Assembly: GCA_013398175.1 (NCBI GenBank)
Contig: VZRZ01002329.1
Coordinates: forward strand, 1,670,061 to 1,734,060
Direction of reading: 5' to 3'
DNA length: 64,000 nucleotides
From: Climacteris rufus
Taxonomy: Eukaryota; Chordata; Aves; Passeriformes; Climacteridae
Shown here: positions 13,801 to 28,800 of the stretch, one piece after another
Position numbering within the stretch: the stretch's first letter is position 1
How the letters are laid out: every line of letters starts with the position of its first letter
Position numbers and translations under genes: made by a program
Notes under the pieces: model-generated
The model's input: only the letters and a program-made list of their open reading frames with translations
What the model was told of the DNA's origin: nothing
Databases searched by the model: none

Positions 13801-16800
13801 TCCGGGCCGATGACTTTGTCGAAGATGTGCTTGGCCACGTGCGAGTCCACGGCCGACAGGGGATCGTCCAGCAGGAAAATGTCCGAGCTGCTGTACACGG
13901 CCCGGGCCAGGCTCACCCGCTGCCGCTGCCCCCCCGACAGGTTGATGCCCTGGAAGGAGGGAGAGAGGAGAGAACAAAACCAAAACGTGTCACACAGCAG
14001 CAGCTCACTCCTCATGGCTCCCACCCAGCCCAGCGCTTGGGTGCTAAACTGAAACACGAGACACTGGAGAGAATAACCCACCCAGAGACAGGCACAGAAC
14101 GCCTCTAGATCTGCTCGTTCGCTGCCAAACCTTCCGCTCACCCAGCAATCTGCAGATGGAGTGAGTCTCTTTTTAATAAGCTCCGAAAGGGAGCTGTTAA
14201 AACACAAAACTATAAAAAGCCAAACTGTCAACCAGGATGTAAAATGCAAATTTCAAAGCACCTGGAACATCTTCCACATCTTTCATCTTACATACAAATC
14301 CACATCTCCACCCCATTTCATGAAATCTAGCTCAAACTTAGTGGCCTATGAAAAAAGAGTATCTTTGTTGGTAATCACAGATGTAAATGTTTCTCATTAA
14401 AATGTGTTAAGGGATGATCATATAGTTTTTTTTCACCAGAAGCACAACCATATGTTCCCTCCCTTTTTATTCCTACAGGAAAAGGAAGGCCTTTACTTAT
14501 CCTAGACAGATGCACCTTCACAATTGCACAACAAATGGAGGGTGCTCTGATCTTCCAGGGCTGGATGTGCAATTCTGCATCCCAATACACACACACTCTT
14601 AAAGTCAGGAAAAAGTTTAAGTCCAACTGCCTTCCACAGAACTGCCCTGCATGTTTTGCTGTTGATTGTAGCATGGATGCCATTGTGAAGATAAAATAAC
14701 ATCAAGTGTTGACTTTACAGTATTCTCTCTTTAACAAAAACAGGAATCACCAAGCAGGTCTGACTTGAAAAAAAAATTACCTTCTCTCCTATCTCTGTCT
14801 GATCTCCTCCTGGCAGCACTTCCAGGTCAGTTTTTAAAGCACAGGCCTCCAGGGCATTTTGGTATTTTTCCTCATTAGGAGCTTGGCCAAACAAAATGTT
14901 ATCTTTCAGCGTGGCGTTCTGGATCCAGGCTTGTTGAGGCACATAAGCAACAGAACCCTAAAACAAGGAGGGAGAGAGAAAACCTCTGGCTTATAACAAG
15001 CAGCAATTCATGCTTACAGCTCTGATTAAGATCTTCAGCACATATATAGCTCCTGGTTCATAGACAGTCACATTGATACATGTATGTGTGCTAATTGCTA
15101 ATGTATCGATGACCAAATCAGGAAAGTAATTTCGTATAAAAGTGGGCAAAACTCACACAGACAGGCTGCCAGAGGAGCAACCAGAATTCCCTCTGGAGCC
15201 TGAGGTGCATTCTAAGCAAGGGCAGGCATAAGCAGCACATTTCCCTGCCATCATTAAATGGTTCATAAACAACACCAACCTTCACAGCCACTTCTCCTTC
15301 CAGCTTTTCCATTTCACCCAGCAGAGCAGACACCAGAGAAGACTTTCCACAGCCAACATGGCCAACAATGGCAACCAAAGAACCACTGGGGACCAACATA
15401 TTTATACTGTGGAGGAAACAGGCTGGAAATTAATTAAACATTAGTTTACTAAAGACATCAATGGTCTTTAAACCAGGGCTGAAATACACAGTCACAGCCT
15501 GACTGGATACAGCAAGCACAGCTTGGTCACTGGTTTTCTCCTCCCCTTCTTGCATACACTCAGCTGTAACCAGAACTTGAGGAGCAAATGGAAACCCAAC
15601 ACTAATTTATCTTGGTTGCTAAAGCAGTAGAATTGGTAACAATCCTTCTAAGACTCTATGCTGTGTCCTATCAGTCCATCAGCAAACCAAACTGGTTAAT
15701 AAGCATTTTGAGAACAGACAATCTTCCAGAAGTATTTGGGGTTTTGATTTTAAAACCAAGAGCAATTTAATGAAAGTAGTGAGTGAATGCACTCCATTTA
15801 CAAAAATGTTAAACCACTTTAGAACTGTATTTCCAGTGCTAGTTAATAGGGCTCACAACAACACAAGAAAAACAAGACTTGCCCAGTTAAAATCCTTTAC
15901 TGTTTTCCCCACTGTGTTCTTAAAGGTACTGCTTTAGGTCCTGGTTTGGGAACTGATACAGAAATGACGGATGGACAGAGTCTCTTTTCTACCAAAGTGC
16001 CTTTCACTAATGGAACCAAGCCAAGCTTCTGTTTACACAGATACTGATGCATAGCAGAAGGAATATATGCTTCCAGGCAAATTTTGTTTGTATTCATTCA
16101 AATAGGCAAATGAGCAAGACATTCACCCCCACAGTTTGGAGACAGCCCTTTCACTGCTACAGGGATGAGGCTGCCACAGGAATATTCAAAGAACAGACCA
16201 CAGTTGGCACACCCAGGTCTAAGCCCAGACATCTCCACTGGCCTCATAATCCATCAGATCAATTTGATTTGTCCAATGCTTTCAGTTTAAAAATGTCTAT
16301 TTAAAGAATTTACATAGCTTTTCAGTCTTTCAATAGGCAACTATTTTATGCTGATTGCTGTGGAGGTAAAACCTTACAGCCCTGTTCTGTAAAGCCTAAA
16401 TACCATGAGGCAGGAGGATTAGCTCCATGTTTTAAAGGCAGAAGAGATGCACACGTGATGTATGCTTTTTACAATACATCTTTCAAACAGAACTCCCAGG
16501 AGCCAGAAACCAGGTAGATGTAGTATTGCAATTACACAAAGAAATCTTACTCTTTCAAGGTTGGCTTCAGCTCCTTTCCCCAGCTGAACGTCGCATTTCT
16601 CACACTGATGGCATTGCCTGTGTGGCAAAATCACAACAACAGAGAGGCAGGAAATGTGTTACCCAGAACAGCACAGCTGAGAAGGGCTGACAGAGGGATC
16701 TTTATTTACACACACACTGCACTTCCCTTTTCTGCTGGCATGGGAAGCACAGGCTCACGCCTGTGGGTCACAAGACAGGCTTGTTCAGAGTGAAAATAAC

Positions 16801-19800
16801 TGATAGCAGCTGAAACTATAGACTGAGAAGTCACAGACCCATGGAGCTGCAAAGCTGCCCTGCTTCCCCTGCCATGGGGGGGCTGCTCCCAACACGAGCT
16901 GCTCAGCATCCCCGTGCACAGCTTCACCTCACAAAGCACTTCCCAGTCAGTAGGCCATCCCTGCATGCTGTTGACTTTAATGTATCAGATTAAATTTGAC
17001 TCTCTGCAGCTTTTTGCTTGCCACACTTAGCAAGTTGTAGATCCCCAGGTTTTCTTTGCCTCCTGGTGGGGTGGTGTAGAACAGTAACTGCATGACAGCC
17101 ATGCAGCCATCCCTCCTCCTCTGTCTGGGGCATCACACACCACACAAGTTTCAAGCCACAGTTACTTGATAAAACACATGTTTTTGAGACCACCACACCC
17201 CAATTGTTTTGGGATACTGTTTGGAACAGAAGAAATCAGAACTGTTCACAAAGTTCCTGAGCATTTGTGCAGTGTGAAAGGTTTAACAAGTCTTGCTGTC
17301 CCCTAGTCAGTGGATGCACTCCATGTTCAGTGCTGTTAGCATCCAGTACCTTGCAGATGGAAACTCAGGCCCAAAAGCTCAAAAATATTGCCAGAAACTT
17401 TTCTGATTTCCACATAGCCTGAACATCAAACACTTCTCAAAGCAGCAGCTTCTTCCTTTTTTTTAACCGAAGTTTATTATTGTTATTTTCTTTTTGCCTT
17501 TTTTTCATAACTCAACCACTCCAAACCAGATATTAGAGGTCTGTTGCATTAGCATAGTTTAGAAAAATATCAGTGTCTTTACCTGGTGCAATTACTTTTG
17601 TTTCCACACAATTTGGATCAAGTTCATCGTGACTCAGGAACTGCTGAATTCTCTTCAGGGAAACGCTTGTCTAAGAAAAGAATGTGGCATTATTTCATCA
17701 TTTTTCTAATGAGGACTTAGTGCTCTTACTACTGAAAAAGAAAGCATGCACAATGCCTTAAGCTTCCCCCCATGGGCTTCCTGAACAGTGAGTCATTCTT
17801 TCCCTGCAATGAGTCTTATGCTGAAATTGAAGCTTTTAACTGTGAAATCTCTCAGACCAAGCTGAGTTTGTCTGAGTGAAGCAAAATTCACACAGATAGG
17901 CTCACTCAGAAGATGTCAGGCTTTCCAATGCAGGGCAGAGGAAAGAAAGGATATTAAAAAGAAAACCAGCAAAGAGGCAGATGCAAGGGATCTCTGCATT
18001 CCAGAAATCAAGGATACGTTCTTTCTGTTCAGCTTGTTCAGAACAACCTGTGCTCCAGGCCCTCCTTACCTGTGCAATGTTGCTAATGACTTGTGGAAGC
18101 ATATTGAGGGGAAACTTCAAGATATTGAACAAGGAGAGGGAGACAAAAGCCTTTTCTGCATCCAGGATATTCTTCTCATCCACTGAGACATACACAGCAA
18201 ATGTTGTCAGTGCTACCTGAAAGCCAGAAAGGAAGTTTACTGTGAGATCTGTGGTATATCCTGACATTTTAAAAAGCACTCAAGCCTGATAGGCATCTTG
18301 GAAATAAAAGTATCAACCATAAAATCGGGAAAGTTCTTTGTTTCTGACCTTTTCAACACACTTTAAGAATGACAAGTCCTATGGACAAGTTGGTACAAGA
18401 AAGGGCACACAGAATATAATAGCTTTCAGGTTTCTAATGGCTACATTCCGTAGAACTAAGAGGTTCAAGAGGTGAACTACAGGACTTGGGTAAATAAAAA
18501 GGAAAAGCAGTTATCAGGCTGTGGTTTCTTTTAGCTCTACCCAAGCAAATTTTGCCATTGTAAGCTGCAGGTTAAGCAAACAAGATCCACTAATCAATAG
18601 AAAAGGGAGTGAAATCCAAGTTATTTGCTGGCTTGCTGTATGGCAGGAGCCATCCACTGTGGAAGGACCATCCTGTGCAGCAAACCCACAGTGAGCAGGA
18701 ACAGGAATGTGTACTGAAGGAAGTGCAGTGACTAAGGAACCATGAAAGGGCAGGACCTCCAGGCTGTTCACATCATTCCTGCAGGGCTGGCCCTTTGATC
18801 TTCAGAAAAGTTGGCTGGGAATAGTTTTGACCAAGAACTTATCTGAATGGTTTTATTCACCAAAAACCTTTCTGCAAAAGGGATCACAGTCCAATGAAGT
18901 GGAAAATAGAGGAAAAGGCAAAATTGAGGAAAAAGCATTTCAGAGTTGGCAATGTATCATTTGGGCTTTAGTTTTCACATTAAATCCATCTCTTTTTTAG
19001 GCTGTAGAATAATTTAACAACCCCCTCTGTCACTAAAACAAGCAGAGCACTGTAACATGAAGGTAGAAAGGAAAGCTAAAGACAGACGTTGTCCTGACTG
19101 ACTCAATTAAAGTTTCTTTTGCTATTTTTGCTATTCACAGATCTGAGGTTTCAAATTCTAGTTTCAATTTGTTATGGGAAGCACTTTGAAGCAGTAGGAA
19201 ATTCTCCTGTGACAGCTATTCCCAGCTTCCACCGGCAGGCTTTATCACAAAACACTTTAATACCGATTAACAAAAAGGCTCTTGAGAACAGGCAACTCTG
19301 ATTCAAAGCACGAGAATAATTTCTTCAAAAAGTATTTACATTTTATTCCTGTGTACATTAGCAAGCAGAAAGCCTCAGGCTGATCCTTCAAGGGTGCACT
19401 TGTACAGCTCAGAGGGCCATGCAAATTCAATTTACCAGGAAGGGCGCGCTGATCCAGGCAAAGGTGGACAAAGAGTTGAGGTAGGCGGATTTTTTCAACA
19501 CTCTCAGCTCGTTCTTCCTTATCTCCAGGACCTTTTCTGAGAAGGATGGTTCCCAAGCATAGAGCTTCAGCACCTTGATGCCCCCCAGGATCTCGTTCAT
19601 TAATTTAATGCGGGAGTCTTTGTAGCGCATCTGCTCCACCTGGGATGTTGGTAAACACAGGAGACACAGTCACGGCCAGGGCTACAGGAGAGCCCTCAAC
19701 ATCTGTCTCACAGCTGGCACAGCCCTTGGGCTATTTCTAAACAGGATGCAAAAGGTAATTACAGAAAGCCAGACTGTTATCAGCAAGCTTACTGTGCCAG

Positions 19801-22800
19801 GCAATGCCTCCAAAGACACCAGAAATCAAAGAAAATGCCTGGAAAGCAGAGCACAAAAGCTTTCCACTCATCTCCACTCTTAGGGGCTACACTTTTAAAC
19901 AACCCTAAAGAAAGATCCTGGCACTTCACAAAAATACTATCCTACCACTTCCTTTGATTTCTTCAGGTTTTTTTTTCCCTTGTTTGCACAGTTATATTTC
20001 TTATCCCTTGAAAATTGTGGTTACTCCTAGGGGTTTTTTTCTATGTATTAGAATACAGTGCTTCATTCAGTTACTGAAGTAAAAACATCCCTGCTCAAAT
20101 TTATAGACAAAATTTACACATGCACAGCAAGTTATGCAGCTCTGAGCATCTCACCATGGGCAAGGGAGAAAAGGAATGTTATTACCCACATGTAAGCATC
20201 CAAGAGATTTAATGGAAAGCCTGTATGTCTCTTTAAGGCATGTAATAATAGCACTCTGTTACCAAGGCTGTGCTTAAATGTCAATTCATATTCATTTTCC
20301 AACTCTTACCTTTTTTTTTACATCAACAGATTGACTTCTAAATTTTTTTAAAAATCTTCCAAACAGTCTGATAGGCAGCATAGCACAAGCCATTTATTAG
20401 GTTTTTTTCTAGCACAAAGCCAGAGGGCACTGTTATATTGGTATTTTATAGCCTTCCCTGACTAGAGACAACTAAGACTACAAAGAAAGGAATAAAGGAT
20501 AATTTTTACCCTAAGATAATAAATGAAATTTGGCCCAGCTCAGTAGCAGTGAATGGTGACACTGGCTATTAGCATAAAACCCAAACTGTCAGGTTTTAGC
20601 TGCCACCTCTGACAACATTGATTTGCAGCTTAAAGAACAGCATTTATTTGCTCTTTCTCTCAATAGTCCTCGAGGGAGATACCAGGTGAAGGGATATGGA
20701 GACAAAGAAACCTCTTGCTAATCCCAAAGGCTGCTCCAGGAGTATGAAGATCCACTGGCTCAATGCCACACCTTTCCCTTGGACAGCACTCAATTCACTA
20801 TGGAAAAACCATCTAAGGTGATATGAAATATAAATGTATCACCACAATCTTGCTCATAAGTAAATTGTTGCAAATGGCATCTTATTAACAACCGCTGATG
20901 TCTTCATTTCTCATAGCACAGCTGCCAATTCAGGTAATGTTACCTCCTCTGCTGGTACCTTACCTGGAATGCTCTGGTTTTTATTGCTATTGCAGAGTTA
21001 AATGGGATAAGTAAGACCATCACAGCAACTCCAGCCAGGACAGAAGGCCCTAAAGTCTTGATGTAAAGAGAAAGAATAATTTGATGTACCTGAGTGTTCC
21101 CTATGGTCATCATTAAAACAACAGTAGGTTATAGAAACAGGAATCAGTGCTGACAAGTTGAGCTTCTCCCAGTGAAATGCTGTGATTCCACAGAACAACA
21201 GTGAAGAGGAGACAGAAAAACAGGACAGGAACCACTTGGAATTATTATTATTATGCCAATATTGGTGATAGCAATTTTTCTCATGATTTTTCTCTGGCCA
21301 AGGGAACTGCAATTACTGAATTAACCCAGTACCCTCAGTGTGAGTATAAGCACACAAACTGCTGGCTACCAGAGCTCAGCTTCCAGCAGAGCAGTAACTC
21401 ATAAAGCTGCTGCAATTTAATGGCTTTTGAGTCTAAATCATTATGGTTAAGTTAGTGCTACTGTTTCATGCAGTAGAAGACATTAATTTCACAGAAAACA
21501 TTTTAAGTCTGAAAGCCAATGCTCAAACTGAACCTGGCATAAACCTGAAATGTCACTGTAGCAAAGGAAAAATTATGGTTATTCCAGGTCAGATTTGTTT
21601 CACATTGACTTGCACAAAACTTCTTTATATAGCAGGAGATAATCTCTACACATTTCCTATGTCCAGGTTTTTGCTTGGTTTGGTCTCTAAAACATTTCCC
21701 TCAAGCTCCCATTGGTATCAACTACTGGGAACAAGAGTCCAAGACAGAGCCCATCAAAGTATAGTAAGGACAGGGGAAACACAAAGGAAATGTTCTGTTT
21801 CAAATGCCCATCTTGCCTATCAGCTGAACAAAATAATGAAGACACTAAGTGAGGGTGTGCAGCAGTAAAAGCTATTTTACTACAGGACAGAACATTTGAA
21901 GTTTATAGAAAATGCAGTGGAGGGTCAATCGACAAAAAAGGAAAAAAGAAAAATATCATACATCATTTAGATGAATTGTGAAAAAAGTGTGACAAAAAGA
22001 GTGTCTGTACCTGCCAGAGGAAATACAAAGCCAGAAATATCTGGAGTGGTGCAGACCACAACATGTTCAGGAAAGTCATCAGGTCCATGAAACGCTGGGC
22101 ATCCACTGACATCAGGTTGACAATTTCTCCCACAGTAGATGAGCGCTTTGCTGAGTTTGTGATGGCTAAGGACTGAGAGGGGAGAGAGCCTCAGTGCATT
22201 CACAATCTTGACACACATGCAGAAACACACAAAACAAACCCTCAATTATTAGCAAAGCAAGACACTCTCCAAGAATGTGCTTCTCCCACAAGAATAATAC
22301 AATTCACCCCCATCAATTCCTGATCTCCAATGAACAAGGCCTCATGGAATGGTTTTGCTTAGGAGCATCTCTAGCTCAAGCAGTGTGTAGCACTCTGAAG
22401 AAAACCTAGTTGGGTCTAACCCACTCAGAATAAACATGGCATTCTCCTGGATCCCTCTTCCAAATCCTGGAATGGTTTGGGTTGGAAAGGACCTTAAAGA
22501 TCATCCCATTCCAAACCCCTGCCATGGGCAGGGACACCTTCCACTATCCCAGGTTGCTCCAAGCCCCATCCAACCTGGCCTTGGACACCGCCAGGGATGG
22601 GACAGCCACAGCTTCTCTGGGCACCCTGTGCCAGGGTCTCACCACCCTCACAGGGAAGAATTTCTTCCTTGTAGCTCATCTAAATCTCTCCTCTTTCAGT
22701 ATTTAAAGCAAACCAGTATTTGCCTGTGGTATGTTTGGTAACCTACCAGTACACCCACACTAGAAAATTCTGTAAAGTATGACAGAGTGAGAAAACTCAC

Positions 22801-25800
22801 CAAAACCCCCATCTTTTATATTCCAGGAGGCTACTCCTCTCCTACATGCCTCCTTTTCCCCAAGTCTGTGAGAAGTGAGGCCCCTTGCTTGGCTCTACAC
22901 TGGGGTTCCAGCCCCTGAAATGCTTCCAGCCTTACCTTTCTGTATATCACCCCAGTGATCCCAGTCCTCAGCCTCATCCCAGTAACAAAGCAGTACTGGA
23001 AGTGCTGGTGAAGGATGAGTGTCTGCAGCACAGCACAGACAAACATCAGAGCTGCAATCAGAAATCCCCACCAGGCTGGGGCATCTTTGTTCTTAATGAA
23101 GCCGATTAAGACACTGTTTTTCAGCAGGTTAGGGAAGGAAAAGGAAAAAGAAACGAAAATTAAAAAACCAGGCACTAAATTTAATGGGATATAACACAGC
23201 TTCTCCCAAATACAGCATCCTGCCACATCCTCTCTCTAACCACAAAAAGCAAACAGCTCTCCAGGACACAAGCTGAGTTATGATTTCAGTCAAACATCAT
23301 TGCAAAGATCCAACAGCAAAACCTTAAGCTCTGCCAGTGAGAAAGTCCTTTTGTAAATGAGCCTGAAAATGAAATATGAAGAGAAATTCTTGGTTTCCCC
23401 TGAGATTGAGGGTTTAAACACATGGCTCACTGTCTGAGCTCTGCTGGCAGTCCCCCAGGGCAGGAGGAGAATGATAGGACAGAGGGGGGCAGTGCAGCAG
23501 AGCAGGCAAAACCAGCTTCTTACCCAAATCCTCTTCAAGCAAGTGCTTCTGCCTGGGGTGGTTTCCCACAAAAAAAAGCTAAATTAAAAGATATCCTCCT
23601 GGATGGATGCATAAGGAGTTCTTCACTCCTACTTTTTTTTGTAAAATGGCACCATTAAACTGGCTATAGCATCTTCTATTGACAAGCCTTTCATATTCCT
23701 CACAGCTCTCCTGCTGCCAGAGCTGCACACTGGCACACAGCAAACAAGAGTGACACATGGCACTGTCCAGTGCTCTACTGACCAGAAGCATTGATCTGTC
23801 AAAATATGGGAGGAACAGAGATTTGGTGCCATGGTTAACAGCCAGCAGGAAAAAAACGAACCTGGCAACTACAAATCAAGCAACCAAAGCCTTGTGGTAG
23901 AAGCATGAGGTTGCTACATCATCTTTCTTCTTCCAGTCCAGAGAGATCTGATTTCTGCACTATTCCATTCATTCATGCTGCAAGTGAACAGCTGCAGGAA
24001 AACCTCTTCCTGGTAATCCCAGGGATTCACCAATCTTTTTAGAAACACAAAACTATCCTACATGCAGCCTGCCAGACAGCCATGGCTTTTTCATCTTCCC
24101 TTACCATTAGAAGGGCATTTTCCCAGCCTGCAGGAATGTAGACTTGAGAAGAAATTCCCTATAATATGCCTTGAGATATCACTGACAACGTATTCAGGAA
24201 TTTATGCAAATTTGAGAAATTCCCAGAATAGGTTATACTTAATGTGTTCTCAGGAGGCAGCCAGCAGCCTCCTCTTCACCAGGGGCTCTGGGAGAAGACA
24301 GACTGTCAGCTATTAAATGTCACCATACTGGGTCAGACCCTCTTTTTAGCAAATTTCTGGGCATGTCACAAACCACCCACAGCACAACATGATCTCAGAA
24401 CACTGGGTATTTTAGGAGACACTCAAATAGGAGCAGAGCCTTTTCTTCTCCCTTTCCCTACATCCACCTGTGGCCTCCATCCAAGCTCCATTCCTCTCTC
24501 ATGCATTAACAGGACTATGTGCTTTCCCTTTAATAATTGTTTGATAGAAATGCTGGTATTTCCACTGTTGCTTTCTTCCTAGTTAATGATTACCTGGTGA
24601 ATTCTTCACTTTAAGAGTAACACTTATAGAGAAAAAAATGTGGGGATCGAGCAAATTCCTTTATGCATCAGGGAGAGCAACTGGCCCCCCTGGAGATGGG
24701 AGGTACAGGTATTCCTCATGCAAAGAGAATTTGAGGGCACACCACTTCTGTCATGACCTCTCTCTTTTTTTTTTTAATAGAACCATTATTTTCTTTCACA
24801 TGGAAATTTACTGCAACTGTGCCTCTCACATTCTCAGTGCTGTGCACAACTAAGAGCACATGGACTCATCTAAATGGTGCAAAGCCTTTCCCAGATGACA
24901 GCAGCATGGCAAGAACATCACACATCATCTGCACATCAAACCACGCCACAGCTGCAACCACCATCAACAATGCGGGTATCAGGTGTCCAGAGACCCCTGG
25001 ATCCAGCCAGCGGTGCTTCACTTTGATTTCACAGCTAATCCTTTAGAAATGAGGAGAAATTGCTTTGCACTGCAGCACGGAGCAACAGGTAATTTGTAAT
25101 TCAAAGCTGCCCACTGGTAATGGGCAATTTGCAAGTGCTGCATTTCAGTGAAGCTTGGCCAATTTACAGCCGAGTCCACAACAAAGAACTCCTGTCTTAC
25201 AGCATTTCGGGGGAAGGTGAGGGAGCACACACACGTGGCACCGTGAGGGAAACCAGTTATGCATTTCAAAAGCAAACACCCCGTGCCAAAGCCAAGCCTC
25301 CGCAGGGATTGCACACAGAAACTGCTCACAGGGCAAACCAACCTCAACAGCTGAGGGTTGACGAAAGAAAGTAGGTCTTGTATGAGCTTGAAGAAGGAGC
25401 CAATTAAGAAGTATGGCCCAAAGGTCCTCAACAAAGCCTTGAGAAAGGAAGGTTTCCTGTTGTGCTTTTTGTCTCTGATGAGAACTTCTGCTTCCTCTGG
25501 ACCATCACCAACGTGATTCAGCACATGGTTCGATTTCTTCATGTATGTCACATCCTCTTTCCTAGGGAAACGAAACAACGAGACAGCTGACACTGAGAAT
25601 GTCACTGCCCCCTGTGAACAGCACTGCAGGAACAGCCAGAAGTCTGCTCCCTCCTCTGCTCTGCTGCTGACCACCAGCAAGACTTCCAAGGTGCCCTCAG
25701 GGATCAGCCCCTCTTGTGTAATTGAGTCTGGTTTTGTTTTCCTGCACTACTTATGGGGTGTACTCCACAGGGCAGAAAATCAATCACCATGGGATGAGAA

Positions 25801-28800
25801 TGCGGCCCAAAGCAGGAGCAGAGGAAGGCTTGACTCAAAGCCCTCAGAGCTGACCTTGGATCTCCAGTTTCTTGTACAGGAACCCTCCAACAGCTGCTAT
25901 GGACATTCCACACAAGGCACCCTCACCTACTCCTCTGAGCCTGTGTTCATTATTCAGTCAGTAGCTGTACTAAACCTTTACCCTTATTGATCACAGCTGC
26001 TTCCAGAAAAGCAGAATGAATCCCTCTGGGGAGACAGGCATTGAAGCAGGCACAGCCCTCTCAAAATACAAAGTTTAGCATTCCTGGAAACTTGAAATCA
26101 AGTACAAGCCACAGCACCTCCAAAGCTGAGCCATCTCCGAGATCTGGACCACAGCGGTCCAAGATTCTTCCAGGAAACAAACCTTGGGTTTAGGTGCCTA
26201 AATTTTACTGAATTTTGACAATTTAAACCCTGTTTGCCTGCATCCACTTAATTAACCAGTGGACTCAATAATTGTAGAGGTTTTGTCCAACCCTGATGAT
26301 TTTAGGATTCTATGATTCCTTTCTTACTTTTTTCCTCTCTCCCTCTGCCAAATAAGCTAACAAAAGTGACTGTTCCACATACTCTTTTAGACTGACTGAT
26401 GAAGAATGGACCCAACAGGCTCTCCAGGGCCCCAGGTGGGTTTTGTAGAAGCCCCTCCGGGGTTTAGGTGCCTGAATTCTGTTGCCCATCTACACAGAGG
26501 GCACTCTGGAAAATTATTTCCTCCATGAACTGCTCTCCAAGATCAGTCTGGCAACTTCTCCACCAACAAATATTGAGTTGCTGTTGTTTCCTGGGGGCTG
26601 TGGGACTTGAGAACAATTTCCTGAATGTCAGACAGGAAAGTTAAGTCCAGGTGGAGCAGGGAGAAGGAAATTAGTCTGGGGCACATAAGCTTTACAAGAA
26701 AAAACAGATGGAAGAGACACCCTAGAAAACAATGAAGACCAGAAGGCATTTGAAAAATAACTTGTAAGTACTACCAAGTGAGGCTGAATTTATGATTTTT
26801 CATAAAGACTGAGCTGATTTTTTGGAGCTGTCTGGCTGCAGAGTCAAATAATTCCAACAGCCTGCGAGCACTCACTGTGATCACTGTGGCTAACAGTCCA
26901 CACATGGAAACTTGTCCACATCCTTTCAGAAAAAACCCATTTGCAAATCCCAATGTCTTTGCAATAAAGTTTGGGGGCAGGGGGAGAACATAAACCAGAC
27001 AATTTATTTTCCCCCCCCAGACAAGAACAAACAGTGTTGTCTTTGTCTCCCAGATCAAACCTGGAGAGTTTATGAGCAAAGCCTTGTTTTTCTGGCAACC
27101 AGACTGTTAAACTCATTGAAAGATTTGAAGAAACAAGACTACTTGCCCCTGGCTTTGTGCTATTAAAAATGTTTATTACACTGAGCTAACAGCAAAGCAA
27201 TGGTTTTCTTGCAGCTGAAAGTCCCAAAGGGAGAAAATGCACTTCTAGTGTTTACTACACATAGTTAGGTGAGGTCAGGTTTTCAGCAGTGTGTGGGACT
27301 GCTCACACCCAGCTTTTTATCCAAGCAAAGAGCATGTGTCTGGTTGCCATTATTTATAGCAGGCAGATAATAGGTACTGATTTATCTCATGGGAAAACAC
27401 AGTTTCTCAGTGGTGCTGACAGGGCCCTGCATCTTCAATATTTCATAAGGACAGTCTTGAAAATCAGAAGCTAACTAAAAATGAGGGGAAAATGCATTCC
27501 AGCTCTCTCTTCTCCATCCAGCACAGCCCTAACTTTTTCAGAAGAAACTGCACTTCTCAGTGAAGCAAGTGGTAGAGACTTCAGCCATACAAGCAAAGAG
27601 AGCAAAAGAAGGGAAAAATACCCTTTGCGTGCTCTATTATCTACAATAACAGTTTAAATCCATGCTGGCCTCTCCTGTAACTCATTAGAAGCAAATGAAT
27701 TTTCAGCAATTATTTAACAGTATTCACAAGACAGCTGTGAAGCAAAAATGGTTTTGGAACAACTGAAATGTGATAATCATTACCACAAAATAGGTTTAAA
27801 CCTTTAGCTCTGCCAGAGCTGCAACTGATTAAGTTTTTAAAAATAAATTACTGCTATGTACGCTGCAAATACTTTTCATGACACTTTCAACATGTGTACA
27901 ACTTGACACAACATTTTTAATGTCACAAAAGCTTGCTCAGAGCAGATTCAACAAGAGTTAAAAGGAAGAAAAAAAAATTACTTACAATGGCTCACAAGCA
28001 ACTACCACTAATGTTACTTGACATGAAGTAGTAGAGAATATCTACTTATAAATGAAGAATAAGCAGAGCTTTTAGAGTTCTGTGAAACCCAGCAAGCTGG
28101 AGTACAGTGATTTGCTTTGTTTTTGCTCTTTTCCCCATCTTAGAATCATTAATGTAGTTGCCACAAAATTTTACCTGAGCTAAATACAAGTCATAATTTA
28201 TGGCTAAATTCATTGCCAACTGGCCCCAGTTTGTATGAACGATTTCCAAAATGCAATGAATCCCACGACAAAACTCCAGGCACGGTTTCTGGTTTCCTAG
28301 CAAGAGTTTTCCTGGACCCCAGGCACTCCTGCACAAGGGCTGTGGCTCTTACTGTAAAACAGCCTGGGGGAATAAGATTTATGTCTGTGCAAAAAGACCA
28401 GAACCCAGACAATGCACGTTATTCCACACCATAAAAATAGAGACATTAAGAAAATGAAAGAAAAAAGCCAAACCCAAACCTTGAAGTAGAGCTGTAACAC
28501 AGCCACACAGAGCACTGAGGGACAGCTGCTGGTGTTAGTGCTGGAAATATTTCAAATTTTAGCTGCAAAGTGGAACTCTCCACATCATATTTAGCCTTGC
28601 CAATAAAATTACAACTCTCTCCTAATATTATCACATAATAGGGTCTTTCCAATTTGGCAAGGACATGCACAGAACAGAACAGAGGAAAGCCTCCACAAGG
28701 AGAAGAAATCTCCACAATGAAAGGAAATGGAAGCACAGGCCTCCTCCTTATTGACATTTTTCATTTGAAACACACTATTATCACATCTATTTGCTTGGAA

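Noticed and set aside
13320..14249. A 309-codon minus-strand frame
   Set aside because: Only the part at 13782-13949 is ABCC3 exon 18. The rest is read-through of flanking introns past clear splice sites.
25018..25689. A 223-codon minus-strand frame
   Set aside because: It is ABCC3 exon 8 (25343-25561) extended into introns 7 and 8. Acceptor, donor and phase define the exon.
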